A DNA stretch of 64,000 nt from Mesostigma viride (GCA_009746045.1 RPFO01000240.1:1064042-1128041), one strand, 5' to 3'. Shown: positions 33,167 to 45,087, counted from the first letter of the stretch. Numbers and translations: made by a program. Notes: generated from the letters alone by a model not told the origin.

Positions 33167-33818
33167 ATTTGCGCAGCAACTCGTCAGCAGAGCTTGTGAG
33201 CTCCTGGTCCTTGCCGGCTGGAATGACCCAGGCTGCTGGCTAGCAACCTTTATCCTCACACCAGGCCTACGACCCTCGATAGGCTCGCCACTCGTCGTGA
33301 CGACCAAGGTTCGTGTGTGAAGACGCTCGTTGCCTCGTTGAGCCTCGAGCTATATGCAACCTCGTTCCATCCTTGTTCCTCGGTCATGAGCAACGCTGGG
33401 CAACGCTACATTGCCAGAGCCTCGTATCGCTGCCTTGCATCCTCGTTGCAGGCAGCATACAGGAATCTCTGGCTATCCTGTGTCTAGGACAGCACAGGAC
33501 CTGCCACAGTCCTGCAAGGACTTACATCCTTGCAGACCTGCTGGCTGGTTACTGGCTACTACTAGCCACAGTACCGTTGAGCCCTCAGTACACTGTGTCC
33601 CAGTCACGTGAGAGTCCAGGCTAAGCCTGTGCAGGCACGGCCTGCCACGTGTCCTGTCCACTATGTCCTGAGTGTGCACCGCCCTCGCCCACCGGTCGGC
33701 AGTACTTCGGGACTTGATAACTTTCTAGTCCCTTGTCTGTTCTAGGCGGTTGACACGGCGTTGGAAAGGTCTCCTCAACCTGCATCCATCTAGCACATTG
33801 GTGCCCCAATATGCTAAC
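33167..33818 (-). repeat. 5' LTR of copia A
   Basis: 652 bp; inner edge GCAAAT followed (minus strand) by CGTACTATTGCTTCC, where the primer-binding site should be; no match to a known tRNA end is claimed. Outer edge TTAGCATATTGG with target duplication TTAAC. It must contain the promoter; only a weak CATATAG is visible near 33350. Confidence 0.82.
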
Positions 33819-33839
33819 TTAACCCATGGGTTAATTGAA

Positions 33840-34404
33840 TAGTTCGAATATTGCGGCGTCAATATTCTGATCACTCTTGAAGGAATAGTGCCGGGTGCCA
33901 GAGCCTAGAGAGCGCAGGGCTAATTGCGCGGCCCAGGGGCCGGAGGCGTAATTAGGCTTAATTACGTGAGGCCAGGGGGCCGGCGTAATTAGTCTGCGGA
34001 GGCTGGGAATTCGTGAGTGCGCGGGCTGGCAGTGGGCTAGCGGCGAGCGAACGATCCTCTTCCCGCGTGTCAAATTTATGTTAAGCAATTAGCCCGGCTA
34101 ACTGCTTTTATACGTCGAAGGTTCACTTCGACTACTTGCGCGCAAGTAGTCGAAGTGAACCTTCGACGTATAAAAGCAGTTAGCCGGGCTAATTGCTTAA
34201 CATAAACGCGCAAGTAGTCGAAGTGAACCTTCGACGTATAAAAGCAGTTAGCCGGGCTAATTGCTTAACATAAATTTGACACGCGGGAAGAGGATCGTTC
34301 GCTCGCCGCTAGCCCACTGCCAGCCCGCGCACTCACGAATTCCCAGCCTCCGCAGACTAATTACGCCGGCCCCCTGGCCTCCGTAATTAAGCCTAATTAC
34401 GCCC
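33840..34404. mobile_element. Second foldback copy with a 68-bp duplication
   Basis: Left arm as at 24550. Centre CTTGCGCGCAAG at ~34134-34145; in the right arm the first 68 bp are repeated in tandem (34139-34206 and 34207-34274). The right arm ends early at GCCTAATTACGCCCCC. Left terminus AGTTCGAATATTG. Confidence 0.82.
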
Positions 34405-34429
34405 CCAGCACATTGGTATCAATAGTACG

Positions 34430-35082
34430 ATTTGCACAGCAACTCGTCAGCAGAGCTTGTGAGCTCCTGGTCCTTGCCGGCTGGAATGACCCAAGGCTGC
34501 TGGCTAGCAACCTTTATCCTCACACCAGGCCTACGACCCTCGATAGGCTCGCCACTCGTCGTGACGACCAAGGTTCGTGTGTGAAGACGCTCGTTGCCTC
34601 GTTAGGCCTCGAGCTATATGCAACCTCGTTCCATCCTTGTTCCTCGGTCATGAGCAACGCTGGGCAACGCTACATTGCCAGAGCCTCGTATCGCTGCCTT
34701 GCATCCTCGTTGCAGGCAGCATACAGGAATCTCTGGCTATCCTGTGTCTTGGACAGCACAGGACCTGCCACAGTCCTGCAAGGACTTACATCCTTGCAGA
34801 CCTGCTGGCTGGTTACTGGCTTCTACTAGCCACAGTACCGTTGAGCCCTCAGTACACTGTGTCCCAGTCACGTGAGAGTCCAGGCTAAGCCTGTGCAGGC
34901 ACGGCCTGCCACGTGTCCTGTCCACTATGTCCTGAGTGTGCACCGCCCTCGCCCACCGGTCGGCAGTACTTCGGGACTTGATAACTTTCTAGTCCCTTGT
35001 CTGTTCTAGGCGGTTGACACGGCGTTGGAAAGGTCTCCTCAACCTGCATCCATCTAGCACATTGGTGCCCCAATATGCTAAC
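34430..35082 (-). repeat. 3' LTR of copia B
   Basis: 653 bp, nearly identical to the LTRs of A and C. Just outside it on the plus strand lies CAATAGTACG (34420-34429), the same ten bases that follow the 5' LTR of A on the inside. Confidence 0.8.
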
Positions 35083-35546
35083 TCCAACCCTTTCTTGTTT
35101 TGGAGCTTGGACCAGCCTGAGAACCTATCAGCCACTGTCCCCACAAGCCTTGAACATCTGATCCCTCCCAGAGACCAGACCTGCCTTTTCTTTTGGAACC
35201 TGAGGTGCCTCCAAATATTAGCTAGGCCTGCTCATTGGTTCAAAGGTTACCCTCTGACCCACATGACATCCCAACCCTTTCTTTGGGAACCTGGTGTAGA
35301 TTAAAGTTAGGTCTGCACTTAGTCAGAGGAGTTTGGATAGAGGAGTCCATGAACGTACTATTGTGAGTTCCTGGTCATCCAGTTATCACAGGCGCCCGTT
35401 CATATGGCGCCCGCCACGGAGCCTCCTTTATCTTTTAAATCCTTCCAAAGACTGAGAGAGCCCTGACTAATGTTAGCCAACACATGGGGAGCCCATGTCC
35501 TCACTGAGTCTCACTCAGGATTCATACATGCCAGGCTGAGGTCAGC

Positions 35547-35604
35547 TGGGGAATCGAACCCCACCCCATATCCTCCAGGTTTGGATCAGCTCCTGGAACT
35601 GAGC
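35547..35604 (-). ncRNA. tRNA-like D-arm/T-arm pair in copia B
   Basis: Same sequence as in A and C: D-arm 35589-35604, T-arm 35547-35563. No compensatory acceptor stem. Confidence 0.48.
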
Positions 35605-36017
35605 ATCACAAACAACAAGACATGACAATAACAAGATTATGTTTTATTATAAAGAAGTATAACCCATAGTGAGGCCCCTGGCAACCACGTCCAACATGGT
35701 CACACAACCAGGGATTTTATTAGCATGCAACAGGTTGGTTACAGAGAATATATACAAATGTACAGCAACCTGTTAGAGCCAACACTTGGGCTGCCCTTGC
35801 AGGGTCCATTCCATGAAGACCCAAGGCCCATTACAAAGTCCTTAAGACTCTTCTGCAGCTCCATGACAGAGCCAGGCGAAATTCTCAGCCAGGGGAGTGA
35901 CTCCACCCTGACCCCTGTCCAGCAGAGTGTGTCTGAACTCTGAAGGACCTGCTGTCAGCCACCACGTGGCTGCCCAGCCCACTGGGATGCCTCCCACCTA
36001 GAGCAAGGCTGTTTGGT

Positions 36018-37466
36018 CTACTCTGGCCCTCCCCCCTTGGAGGCCATGAGCCCACGAAGCAAAGGGTATTGCAGCTCAGCCTTCTCCTCCAGCTTGGTGA
36101 GAGCATCTGCAGGGTTGTCCACGCCAGCCACATGTTCAATGTTAGCTAAGCAAGACATTTCCTTGAGCAACAAATAATCAAGGTCCCTGCTCCTGGCCAG
36201 CTGCCTGTGCACAAACTGCACCATGCCCATGCTGTCAGTTCTTACCAGTGTGTGCATCTGCAACCGACAGGAAGCCACTTGACATAGCTGGTAAAATAGC
36301 TCCCTCAAGTAAAGAGCAGTATGAAGCCCTTCACAGATTGCCCTGCACTCAGCAATGTCACTGCTGGGAGTTACCCTGTTCTGCAACCGACTGTACCAGC
36401 AGACCAGAGAGGACTGTTCCTGCACCAGGGATATTAATGCTGCTGCACGGCCCCTGACCTCTGTGACCTTCCTACTATCCATAGAACTGTCCACATAGAG
36501 CATCATGTCAAAAGGCCTGTACAAATCCAAAGGACCCAGCATGAGAGGGGGAGACATGCGAACAGCCTCTACCACTCTCTCAGCACCCACCTCCACCAGT
36601 TGGGAATCGGTCAACCGACTCAGTACCAACAGGTCAGGAGCACAAATGCTGGCCAGCCATGCCAACATACCTCGTATTGTTGCACATCTGGCCTGGGTGA
36701 TGGGCTCCTGCAAGGCATCTATGATCTGCTGAGGATAATCCTTACCACCCTCCAGCTGGATGGACCATGTACCCTGCTGATGGACCAAGGTCGCCTGCAT
36801 TCCACAAAACACCATGGGCTCATTCTCAACCATGTACTGGATCTTACCCAGTTCAAACCGTTTCTGGATCCTGGCCAGAGTCAACTCTTGCCAAGTGGGA
36901 TGGCCCAGGAGATGCAGATCATCACCATGCAGGGAGGCAAACGCTGGCAGCCCCTCATAGCTACCTGAAACAGACAAGGATCAACTGGAGAGACTGAGAG
37001 ACCACAGACAGACCTGAGGTACTTCTCCAAGCTCTTCCTCCAGATGATGGGACTCGATCTAAGGCCTTCACGCCTTTGAGAATCCTCAAATACCTCGTCT
37101 TCAGCTCTGCCCTCCACACTGCAGGCACCTTAACAAAGAAAGGGGTATTGTGCGCCAAGTATCCTGTGCTTCCTGCTGATCACCCTTAAGAAAAGCCCTC
37201 TTGAAATCTACCAACACAGAGCTATAGGGTATCCCCTTCTGCAGAAAAGACAAATAAATGCACAACAAAATCCTCCATGTATCATGCAGCATCCCTGGTG
37301 TGTAAAGCTCCTCATCTGCTAACTGTCCAGTGCCATGGTACTCAGTCACAACTGGTCTAACATGTGGCACCTGCACGCCATCTACTCCTTGAGCTTGAGG
37401 ACAAACATCAATCTGAGCAGCTGGTGATCCTCGGGAGGACATCCACAGGTTCTGCACAGTTGGCAA
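36018..37466 (-). pseudogene. Reverse transcriptase and RNase H of copia B, frameshifted
   Basis: RNase H and the C-terminal part of RT are open (36018-36977); further upstream the RT reading jumps between frames near 36965, 37070 and 37140 because of single-base deletions compared with A (for example CTACCTGAAAC for CTACCCTGAAAC). The LHGDDL box and NPADALTK are present. Confidence 0.82.
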
Positions 37467-38376
37467 CTATCCACTCATGCCCAGAAGCAACAAAGCCAAG
37501 AGTCCATGCCTTAGCCATCTTGGGGCTTTGCATCATCTCCACTAGCTTGCGCCAAGGTACAGGACTCGTTCCTGGGATCTGGTACCTCTGCACACCCAAC
37601 TCACGTGGGTCAAACGTAGTAGGGAGGATCAGCAGGTCCCCAGCAATGGGCTCCTTTGTATCAGGACCCTCTGCCTCTAGACCCCTCACAGCCCTTACAG
37701 CCACACTAAGACCCTGGGAATAGCGATATCTCTGCAAGGGAAGGCGGCCCTGCCCTTCTAATGCTAGCTCCTCAGAGGATATCCTCACCCCTGGTAAGCA
37801 CAAGAAGTTCTGACCTAGAATGGCAGGCCCCTGATACCCTTCAACCACACTGAACGTGGTGGGCACCCCCAGGATAGGCACACTCACTTCTCCCAAGATC
37901 TTCATGGACACATTCCCAGAGAAATCAGACACAGCTAGGCAGCTAGGGGATGACCACTGCAAGCCTGCAGCATCCTCTACCCTTAGAATGGACACCTGTG
38001 AGTTGGTATCCACTTCTAGTGCTGGTGCCCCACATGACCCCCATCCCGTGAGCTTAGATACCTTGGGATCACGCTTGCTGTTCTGCAGAGCTCGAATGAT
38101 GTCCGCCATAAGCAGCCCCCTGGACTGTGGTGCAGCCCTGGCCACCTCTGGCCTTGTGACAGACGTCTCAGCAGACTCCTGCTCACCCTCATCCATCCAG
38201 GACAGACCATAATCCAAGCATGGTGGGTTAGCATCTGCTGCCTGGCTCTCATCCTGCTCATCTCCCTCCAAGGGAGGATCAGGGCCGTCTTCAGGCCAGA
38301 TTGCAGTTGGCCTTCTCTCCTTGACGTGAGCCCAGGATAGCCTGTACACGTGCTTGGGATTACTCTCCAAAGCCAC
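37408..38376 (-). pseudogene. Retropepsin-like part and C-terminal integrase region of copia B
   Basis: 322 codons with VDTNSQVSIL and ILGQNFL, between integrase and RT as in A and C. Ends at a one-base deletion near 37430; begins at a one-base deletion near 38397 (GCTTCTCAAC against GCTTCCTCAAC in A). Confidence 0.78.
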
Positions 38377-38396
38377 CAGACAAGAATGGTTAGCTT

Positions 38397-40025
38397 CTCA
38401 ACATGGGTAACCTGCCCATCTTGCCACTTGCCACGCTTGCCTGGTAATGACGGTTCCTTCCACATCCTGACCCTCAGTCCCACCTGGGGCCTCAGCATTT
38501 TCCAACCCTTGTCCTTACGCCTCAATCTGGAAAACACCCTGTCTGCCTTCTTCAGGCAGGCTGCCACCACGTCCTGTGATAGCATACCAAACTGCAATGC
38601 CAGGGGAGAGACTGCCACACCATCATAGTAATAGGTTACCCTGTGGTTAAGCTGCTCCTCAATCCCCTTACACCAAGCTGCTCGCTCTAGAGCTGATGCC
38701 ACAACAGGCACACTCCTAGCTGCTAGCACCACTGTTTTTACTTCACGTATAGATCTCTCTACAGCTCCCTGCTGCCCATGGGATTCCCTAGGGACCACTA
38801 CCAACTTACAAGGAAGCTGGTCAGCCAGCTTGATCAAGCAGTCAAACTGCAAGTCAGCTTGCACCTTGGTGTACACCCCAAAGCCTGGCAACAAAGACTG
38901 GAGACCCATCAACAGCTGATGCTCCTGCATTCCAGGAAGAATGGTCAGCAACCTATATCTGCTGAACCTATCCACCCCCACCAACAGATACATGCCCCTG
39001 ATGTGTTGGATGTCCACCTGGATATCCCCCCGCTCTCTAGCAGGCTCTCTGGCATGGGACTGTGGGAGGCGAACAGCATTCTCCTGACAGACACAATTCT
39101 GAGCAGCTGCACTGCAGGCCTCTAGCAAAGGCTCCTTGCCAATCTTCCAAGCAAACATCTCTGCCTGCTTAGAGTGACCAAAGATATGGTGTAGAGTGTT
39201 TCCAGCCTGAGCATAGCTCAACCCCCTGTCAGCCTGGCTGCACAGAGAGGAACGTGACAAAGACTGTGTGCTTGGGATAGCACGACCCACCTGCTGTTCT
39301 CTTGCTCCAGGGACCTCCTCCAAGGTAGCTCGGCTCCCAGAGCCAGCCCCGGTTCCCACAGAAGCTGCAGGTCCTTCCAGTCTGGCGGCTTGACTCCCAG
39401 AGTCAACCCCAACAACTGGAGACCCTGCACCTGCCACAGGCACAGGGAATTCCACTGCTGCAGCAGCGTTATTGCAATCATTGAGTGGAAGCACCTCATC
39501 ATTCCCAACCCCTTGCTGCTGCACAAGAGGGACACCCCCATTACTATGTACAACTGTTCGTCCCACTAGGGGTGATTGACTATTTACAGGGGACAACATC
39601 AAGTCATGGCTTACCCCCTGGCCAGAGCCTGCTCCAGCAGACTTGGCCTGGTCTGGGCAGTCACGTCGCCAATGACCCGTCCTGCCACATCCAAAGCACT
39701 TGTCATCCTTCCCAGCAGCAGCCTTCTTCAGGCCACCCTGGTTCTGGCTGCTCTGACTGGCCTGGGTGCCCTGGCCCTGGCTCTTGCCTTGCCCTTGGCC
39801 ACCCTTGTTCTGCTGACCACCCTGGTGACCACCAGCCTGCTGCTGACCCTTGCCTTTGGATCCCTGCTGCTGGCCCTTGCCACCCTGGTTACCATTCTGC
39901 CTGCGCCTGTTAGCCCTCTGACGCCTACTAGGCCTGGGATCTACCTGAGCACCCTGCCCAGGGGCATCACCATGGACCTGATGAGCGGAGGCTGAAGGGC
40001 ACCAGTCACCTGGATTGCCTTGCAA
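38397..40025 (-). pseudogene. Gag C-terminus fused to integrase in copia B
   Basis: One continuous frame from the Gln/Gly-rich gag linker and the zinc knuckle CFGCGRTGHWRRDC through the integrase. The UGA seen between gag and pol in A and C is absent because two small deletions (one base before it and two after, net three) change the frame locally. It is broken at 40010-40025 on the gag side by another indel. Confidence 0.78.
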
Positions 40026-40950
40026 GCAGCATTGTCAGATGGACGGATGTTGAAAATAACCTTTTGCAAGGCTGTCCACGTCCCATCTGTCTGATCAGCA
40101 AACATCCTAGCTGCATTTCTCCCATCCACACTCAGCCCCATGCGATCCAGGAAGTAATCTGCCACTGCTCTGTCAGTCAGATTGAAGCCATGCTTGGCCC
40201 CCTTCTCCCTGATGCGTGTGAGCCGCTGCAGCTCCTCAGCTACCGTGCCCTTGATCTCAAAGGTATCATAGCTGAGCTTATAGTGATTAGTGAGGTTGAG
40301 TACCTTATCAGAGAACTCCTGACGTAGGCCCTCTAGGAACTGAGACCAAGTCAGCTTGTCCTTGACAGCTTGCCTAGCCTTGTCCCTCACACGCTCACTG
40401 AATCCCTATTAGTCGTGGATGTGTGGAATACCTGCACAAGGTTGACAGTGGGATCTACAGAGCAAGAAACTAGCTCCATATCCTCCAACCACTTGTCTAG
40501 CTCTTCCTGTCCCACAGGAGGCTTGAGAGGCTTCTGGCCATTCATCACAGCCACAGCACTCATATGAGGTCTAGTCCCAGGCAAAGCACGAGGGTCACTG
40601 CCAATGACAGCAGCTCCTACAGGTGCTAATGGCGCAGGAACACTAGCTGCAGGAACACCAGACGCAGGCACACATGGTCTCTTACCAGGTGCTTGACGTT
40701 CAGCATCATTCTGGCCCTCCCCCGTCAGCACCACGCCGTCGGTTGGCCACCCTGCACGCTCCTCCCCTTGTGCCACCTCTTTCCTCTTCCGGTTGGAAGC
40801 CCTCCTGCCATTGACGCCCTCTGCCGTTGGGATCGCCTGTCCCTCTGGCACGACGTTGGCGGGGCCTCCCGTGTCTGCCCTTGCCTCACCCCCGCCATCC
40901 CCCGCTCCTGCCCCGCTCCCGCTGCCGCCCCCGCGCGTGTTACGAAGCAT
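39996..40950 (-). pseudogene. Gag N-terminal half of copia B, frameshifted
   Basis: ATG at 40948-40950 (MLRNTRGGG). The frame stops at ~40387 at the same one-base lesion as in A; the next part (RVRDKARQAVKDKLTW...) continues in another frame down to ~39996. Confidence 0.8.
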
Positions 40951-41003
40951 TATAGAATACCACAGAAAACACACGCAGATATGGCTGCTGGAACCCCTCA
41001 GGC

Positions 41004-41938
41004 TCACGCACTTACACCAGACGAGGCCGCCTCCTGGCTTGCACTCGCCTGCCCCTCCTCACGGTCTGGTCGCTCCTCAACACCCTCAGCAACCGGTGTG
41101 GCTGCTGCTGCCGCTGCGACTATCTGGAGGCTTGGATTAAACTCTCCTAGAACGCAGGTCACAGGTCGCCCGTCCTCCTTGCGTTCGACTGGATGTTGAG
41201 TCTCACCTGGGTTGCGATGCCAAGCAAGGTCGCGCACCCACCGCTTACCGCCGCCGACCAGCTCGTTCTGCTCGCCTCGGTCGTAACGGTCGTACTCGTG
41301 AGTGACCTCACGAGGGAAATGCAGATCAGCTCGCTGCCTTTCCTCGTAGGTCGCGGTAGTGCCGTCGCCCTGGTTTATCTCCTGGGCAGAGCGCTTTACG
41401 GAGCCCTCTGGCTTGTCAGTCCACTCGAAATGGACGTCTTCAGGCGTCTTCTCGACCCCCGTGACAATTTCCACCTCCGGACCCCACGCACTGGTGGTTT
41501 CCGGCCTCGGTGTATCAAGCCTTGAGTATACCCCGAAAGGCTGTGTGGTGATAAAGAACCTGTCTGCGTACCCTCTCGACTCTTGCAAAAGGACAGCAAC
41601 AAGATTCTCAATTGTTTGGGCAAATACCTCTGCCGTGCTCCAAGGATTTACCGTCTCCCGAGCACGCGCGTTCCGGATGATGTCGGCGTCTGGTACCCCC
41701 TCTCCTAGCACCGCTGTCGCCACCCAGTGGTTAAACAGCCGGGTGCTGCCGAGCGCGGTTGCCACAATCTGGCCAAGCGCCTCCCTGGCTAGGTCGAGAC
41801 CGGCTAGAGTAATATGGGCGCCTTGGTAGGCGACCTCCACACGATTAGCAGTTTCAGCTAGCGCGTCACATAGCCGCACCAACTCTTCCACCGCCACCCT
41901 CCCCGTCTCACCTGGAGAAATTACGACGCGAGCCCGTC
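41004..41938 (-). pseudogene. ORF0 of copia B, best-preserved copy, N-terminus missing
   Basis: About 310 codons open to the truncation point at 41938, stop TGA at 41004-41006. It reads VEELVRLCDALAETANRVEVAY early, a Trp/Pro/Glu-rich centre (FGVYSRLDTPRPETTSAWG, VHFEWTDKPEGSVKR) and an acidic Ala/Ser-rich end. An uninterrupted frame this long argues that ORF0 was a real protein; the family is unknown. Confidence 0.65.
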
Positions 41939-41967
41939 ATGGAGCTGCATTCGTACTACTTGAACCC
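41939..41967. other. Head-to-head junction between copia B and copia C
   Basis: 29 bp of filler not found in A (GGAGCTGCATTCGTACTACT...) separates the truncated 5' end of B (minus) from the truncated 5' side of C (plus). Neither a 5' LTR nor a target duplication is present here. Confidence 0.6.
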
Positions 41968-42006
41968 AATGATGCTGAACGTCAAGCACCTGGTAAGAGA
42001 CCATGT

Positions 42007-43077
42007 GTGCCTGCGTCTGGTGTTCCTGCAGCTAGTGTTCCTGCGCCATTAGCACCCGTAGGAGCTGCTGTCATTGGCAGTGACCCTCGTGCTTTGCCTG
42101 GGACTAGACCTCATATGAGTGCTGTGGCTGTGATGAATGGCCAGAAGCCTCTCAAGCCTCCTGTGGGACAGGAAGAGCTAGACAAGTGGTTGGAGGATAT
42201 GGAGCTAGTTTCTTGCTCTGTAGATCCCACTGTCAACCTTGTGCAGGTATTCCACACATCCACGACTAATAGGGATTCGAGTGAGCGTGTGAGGGACAAG
42301 GCTAGGCAAGCTGTCAAGGACAAGCTGACTTGGTCTCAGTTCCTAGAGGGCCTACGTCAGGAGTTCTCTGATAAGGTACTCAACCTCACTAATCACTATA
42401 AGCTCAGCTATGATACCTTTGAGATCAAGGGCACGGTAGCTGAGGAGCTGCAGCGGCTCACACGCATCAGGGAGAAGGGGGCCAAGCATGGCTTCAATCT
42501 GACTGACAGAGCAGTGGCAGATTACTTCCTGGATCGCATGGGGCTGAGTGTGGATGGGAGAAATGCAGCTAGGATGTTTGCTGATCAGACAGATGGGACG
42601 TGGACAGCCTTGCAAAAGGTTATTTTCAACATCCGTCCATCTGACAATGCTGCTTGCAAGGCAATCCAGGTGACTGGTGCTCCTTCAGCCTCCGCTCATC
42701 AGGTCCATGGTGATGCCCCTGGGCAGGGTGCTCAGGTAGATCCCAGGCCTAGTAGGCGTCAGAGGGCTAACAGGCGCAGGCAGAATGGTAACCAGGGTGG
42801 CAAGGGCCAGCAGCAGGGATCCAAAGGCAAGGGTCAGCAGCAGGCTGGTGGTCACCAGGGTGGTCAGCAGAACAAGGGTGGCCAAGGGCAAGGCAAGAGC
42901 CAGGGCCAGGGCACCCAGGCCAGTCAGAGCAGCCAGAACCAGGGTGGCCTGAAGAAGGCTGCTGCTGGGAAGGATGACAAGTGCTTTGGATGTGGCAGGA
43001 CGGGTCATTGGCGACGTGACTGCCCAGACCAGGCCAAGTCTGCTGGAGCAGGCTCAGGCCAAGGGGGTAAGCCATGA
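42007..43077 (+). CDS. Gag of copia C, N-terminally truncated, ending in UGA
   Basis: 356 codons, continuous. The capsid-like helical region (residues ~40-215, with LDKWLEDMELV, QFLEGLRQEFSDKVL and DYFLDRMGLSVDGR) is followed by a Gln/Gly/Lys-rich linker and the zinc knuckle CFGCGRTGHWRRDC (42982-43023). The stop UGA CUU (43075-43077) is directly followed, in the same frame, by pol. The true start lies further 5', as in B (40950). Confidence 0.85.
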   Translation: MPASGVPAASVPAPLAPVGAAVIGSDPRALPGTRPHMSAVAVMNGQKPLKPPVGQEELDKWLEDMELVSCSVDPTVNLVQVFHTSTTNRDSSERVRDKARQAVKDKLTWSQFLEGLRQEFSDKVLNLTNHYKLSYDTFEIKGTVAEELQRLTRIREKGAKHGFNLTDRAVADYFLDRMGLSVDGRNAARMFADQTDGTWTALQKVIFNIRPSDNAACKAIQVTGAPSASAHQVHGDAPGQGAQVDPRPSRRQRANRRRQNGNQGGKGQQQGSKGKGQQQAGGHQGGQQNKGGQGQGKSQGQGTQASQSSQNQGGLKKAAAGKDDKCFGCGRTGHWRRDCPDQAKSAGAGSGQGGKP

Positions 43078-45087
43078 CTTGATTTGTTGTCCCCTGTAAA
43101 TAGTCAATCACCCCTAGTGGGACGAACAGTTGTACATAGTAATGGGGGTGTCCCTCTTGTGCAGCAGCAAGGGGTTGGGAATGATGAGGTGCTTCCACTC
43201 AATGATTGCAATAACGCTGCTGCAGCAGTGGAATTCCCTGTGCCTGTGGCAGGTGCAGGGTCTCCAGTTGTTGGGGTTGACTCTGGGAGTCAAGCCGCCA
43301 GACTGGAAGGACCTGCAGCTTCTGTGGGAACCGGGGCTGGCTCTGGGAGCCGAGCTACCTTGGAGGAGGTCCCTGGAGCAAGAGAACAGCAGGTGGGTCG
43401 TGCTATCCCAAGCACACAGTCTTTGTCACGTTCCTCTCTGGGCAGCCAGGCTGACAGGGGGTTGAGCTATGCTCAGGCTGGAAACACTCTACACCATATC
43501 TTTGGTCACTCTAAGCAGGCAGAGATGTTTGCTTGGAAGATTGGCAAGGAGCCTTTGCTAGAGGCCTGCAGTGCAGCTGCTCAGAATTGTGTCTGTCAGG
43601 ACAATGCTGTTCGCCTCCCACAGTCCCATGCCAGAGAGCCTGCTAGAGAGCGGGGGGATATCCAGGTGGACATCCAACACATCAGGGGCATGTATCTGTT
43701 GGTGGGGGTGGATAGGTTTAGCAGATATAGGTTGCTGACCATTCTTCCTGGAATGCAGGAGCATCAGCTGTTGATGGGTCTCCAGTCTTTGTTGCCAGGC
43801 TTTGGGGTGTACACCAAGGTGCAAGCTGACTTGCAGTTTGACTGCTTGATCAAGCTGGCTGACCAGCTTCCTTGTAAGTTGGTAGTGGTCCCTAGGGAAT
43901 CCCATGGGCAGCAGGGAGCTGTAGAGAGATCTATACGTGAAGTAAAAACAGTGGTGCTAGCAGCTAGGAGTGTGCCTGTTGTGGCATCAGCTCTAGAGCG
44001 AGCAGCTTGGTGTAAGGGGATTGAGGAGCAGCTTAACCACAGGGTAACCTATTACTATGATGGTGTGGCAGTCTCTCCCCTGGCATTGCAGTTTGGGATG
44101 CTATCACAAGACGTGGTGGCAGCCTGCCTGAAGAAGGCAGACAGGGTGTTTTCCAGATTGAGGCGTAAGGACAAGGGTTGGAAAATGCTGAGGCCCCAGG
44201 TGGGACTGAGGGTCAGGATGTGGAAGGAACCGTCATTACCAGGCAAGCGTGGCAAGTGGCAAGATGGGCAGGTTACCCATGTTGATGAAGCTAACCATTC
44301 TTGTCTGGTGGCTTTGGAGAGTAATCCCAAGCACGTGTACAGGCTATCCTGGGCTCACGTCAAGGAGAGAAGGCCAACTGCAATCTGGCCTGAAGACGGC
44401 CCTGATCCTCCCTTGGAGGGAGATGAGCAGGATGAGAGCCAGGCAGCAGATGCTAACCCACCATGCTTGGACTATGGTCTGTCCTGGATGGATGAGGGTG
44501 AGCAGGAGTCTGCTGAGACGTCTGTCACAAGGCCAGAGGTGGCCAGGGCTGCACAACAGTCCAGGGGGCTGCTTATGGCGGACATCATTCGAGCTCTGCA
44601 GAACAGCAAGCGTGATCCCAAGGTATCTAAGCTCACGGGATGGGGGTCATGTGGGGCACCAGCACTAGAGGTGGATACCAACTCACAGGTGTCCATTCTA
44701 AGGGTAGAGGATGCTGCAGGCTTGCAGTGGTCATCCCCTAGCTGCCTAGCTGTGTCTGATTTCTCTGGAAATGTGTCCATGAAGATCTTGGGAGAAGTGA
44801 GTGTGCCTATCCTGGGGGTGCCCACCACGTTCAGTGTGGTTGAAGGGTATCAGGGGCCTGCCATTCTAGGACAGAACTTCTTGTGCTTACCAGGGGTGAG
44901 GATATCCTCTGAGGAGCTAGCATTAGAAGGGCAGGGCCGCCTTCCCTTGCAGAGATATTGCTATTCCCAGGGTCTTAGTGTGGCTGTGAGGGCTGTGAGG
45001 GGTCTAGAGGCAGAGGGTCCTGATACAAAGGAGCCCATTGCTGGGGACCTGCTGATCCTCCCTACTACGTTTGACCCACGTGAGTTG
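43078..45087 (+). CDS. Pol of copia C, first part: integrase and retropepsin-like domain
   Basis: In frame with gag after the UGA. Counting from codon 43084: His/Cys module ~140-175; integrase D196 (QVDIQH), D249 (VQADLQ), E281 (GAVERS), spacing 31 between the last two instead of the usual 35; linker; retropepsin-like segment with D531 (VDTNSQVSIL) and ILGQNFL at ~594. The frame is cut at codon TTG (45085-45087) by the TIR element. DTNS in place of DTG/DSG is unusual for an active protease. Confidence 0.82.

Larger units (their letters stand above)
25436..33818 (-). mobile_element. Copia-like element A, complete, mutated (8.38 kb)
   Basis: Two LTRs (25436-26088, 33167-33818) flank ORF0, gag and pol on the minus strand. 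The TTAAC duplication (25431-25435 and 33819-33823) shows a single integration event. RNase H motifs (LYVDSS, AECRAICEG, NPADALTK) and the YVDD-box equivalent place it near Ty1/copia, but the sequence is very diverged. Several one-base indels break the ORFs. Confidence 0.85.
34430..41938 (-). mobile_element. Copia-like element B, 5'-truncated
   Basis: 3' LTR 34430-35082, then 3' UTR, RNase H, RT, PR-like, IN, gag and most of ORF0 on the minus strand. It stops at ~41938 (before the ORF0 start), where it meets copy C head to head. There are many one-base deletions relative to A and C. Confidence 0.83.
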
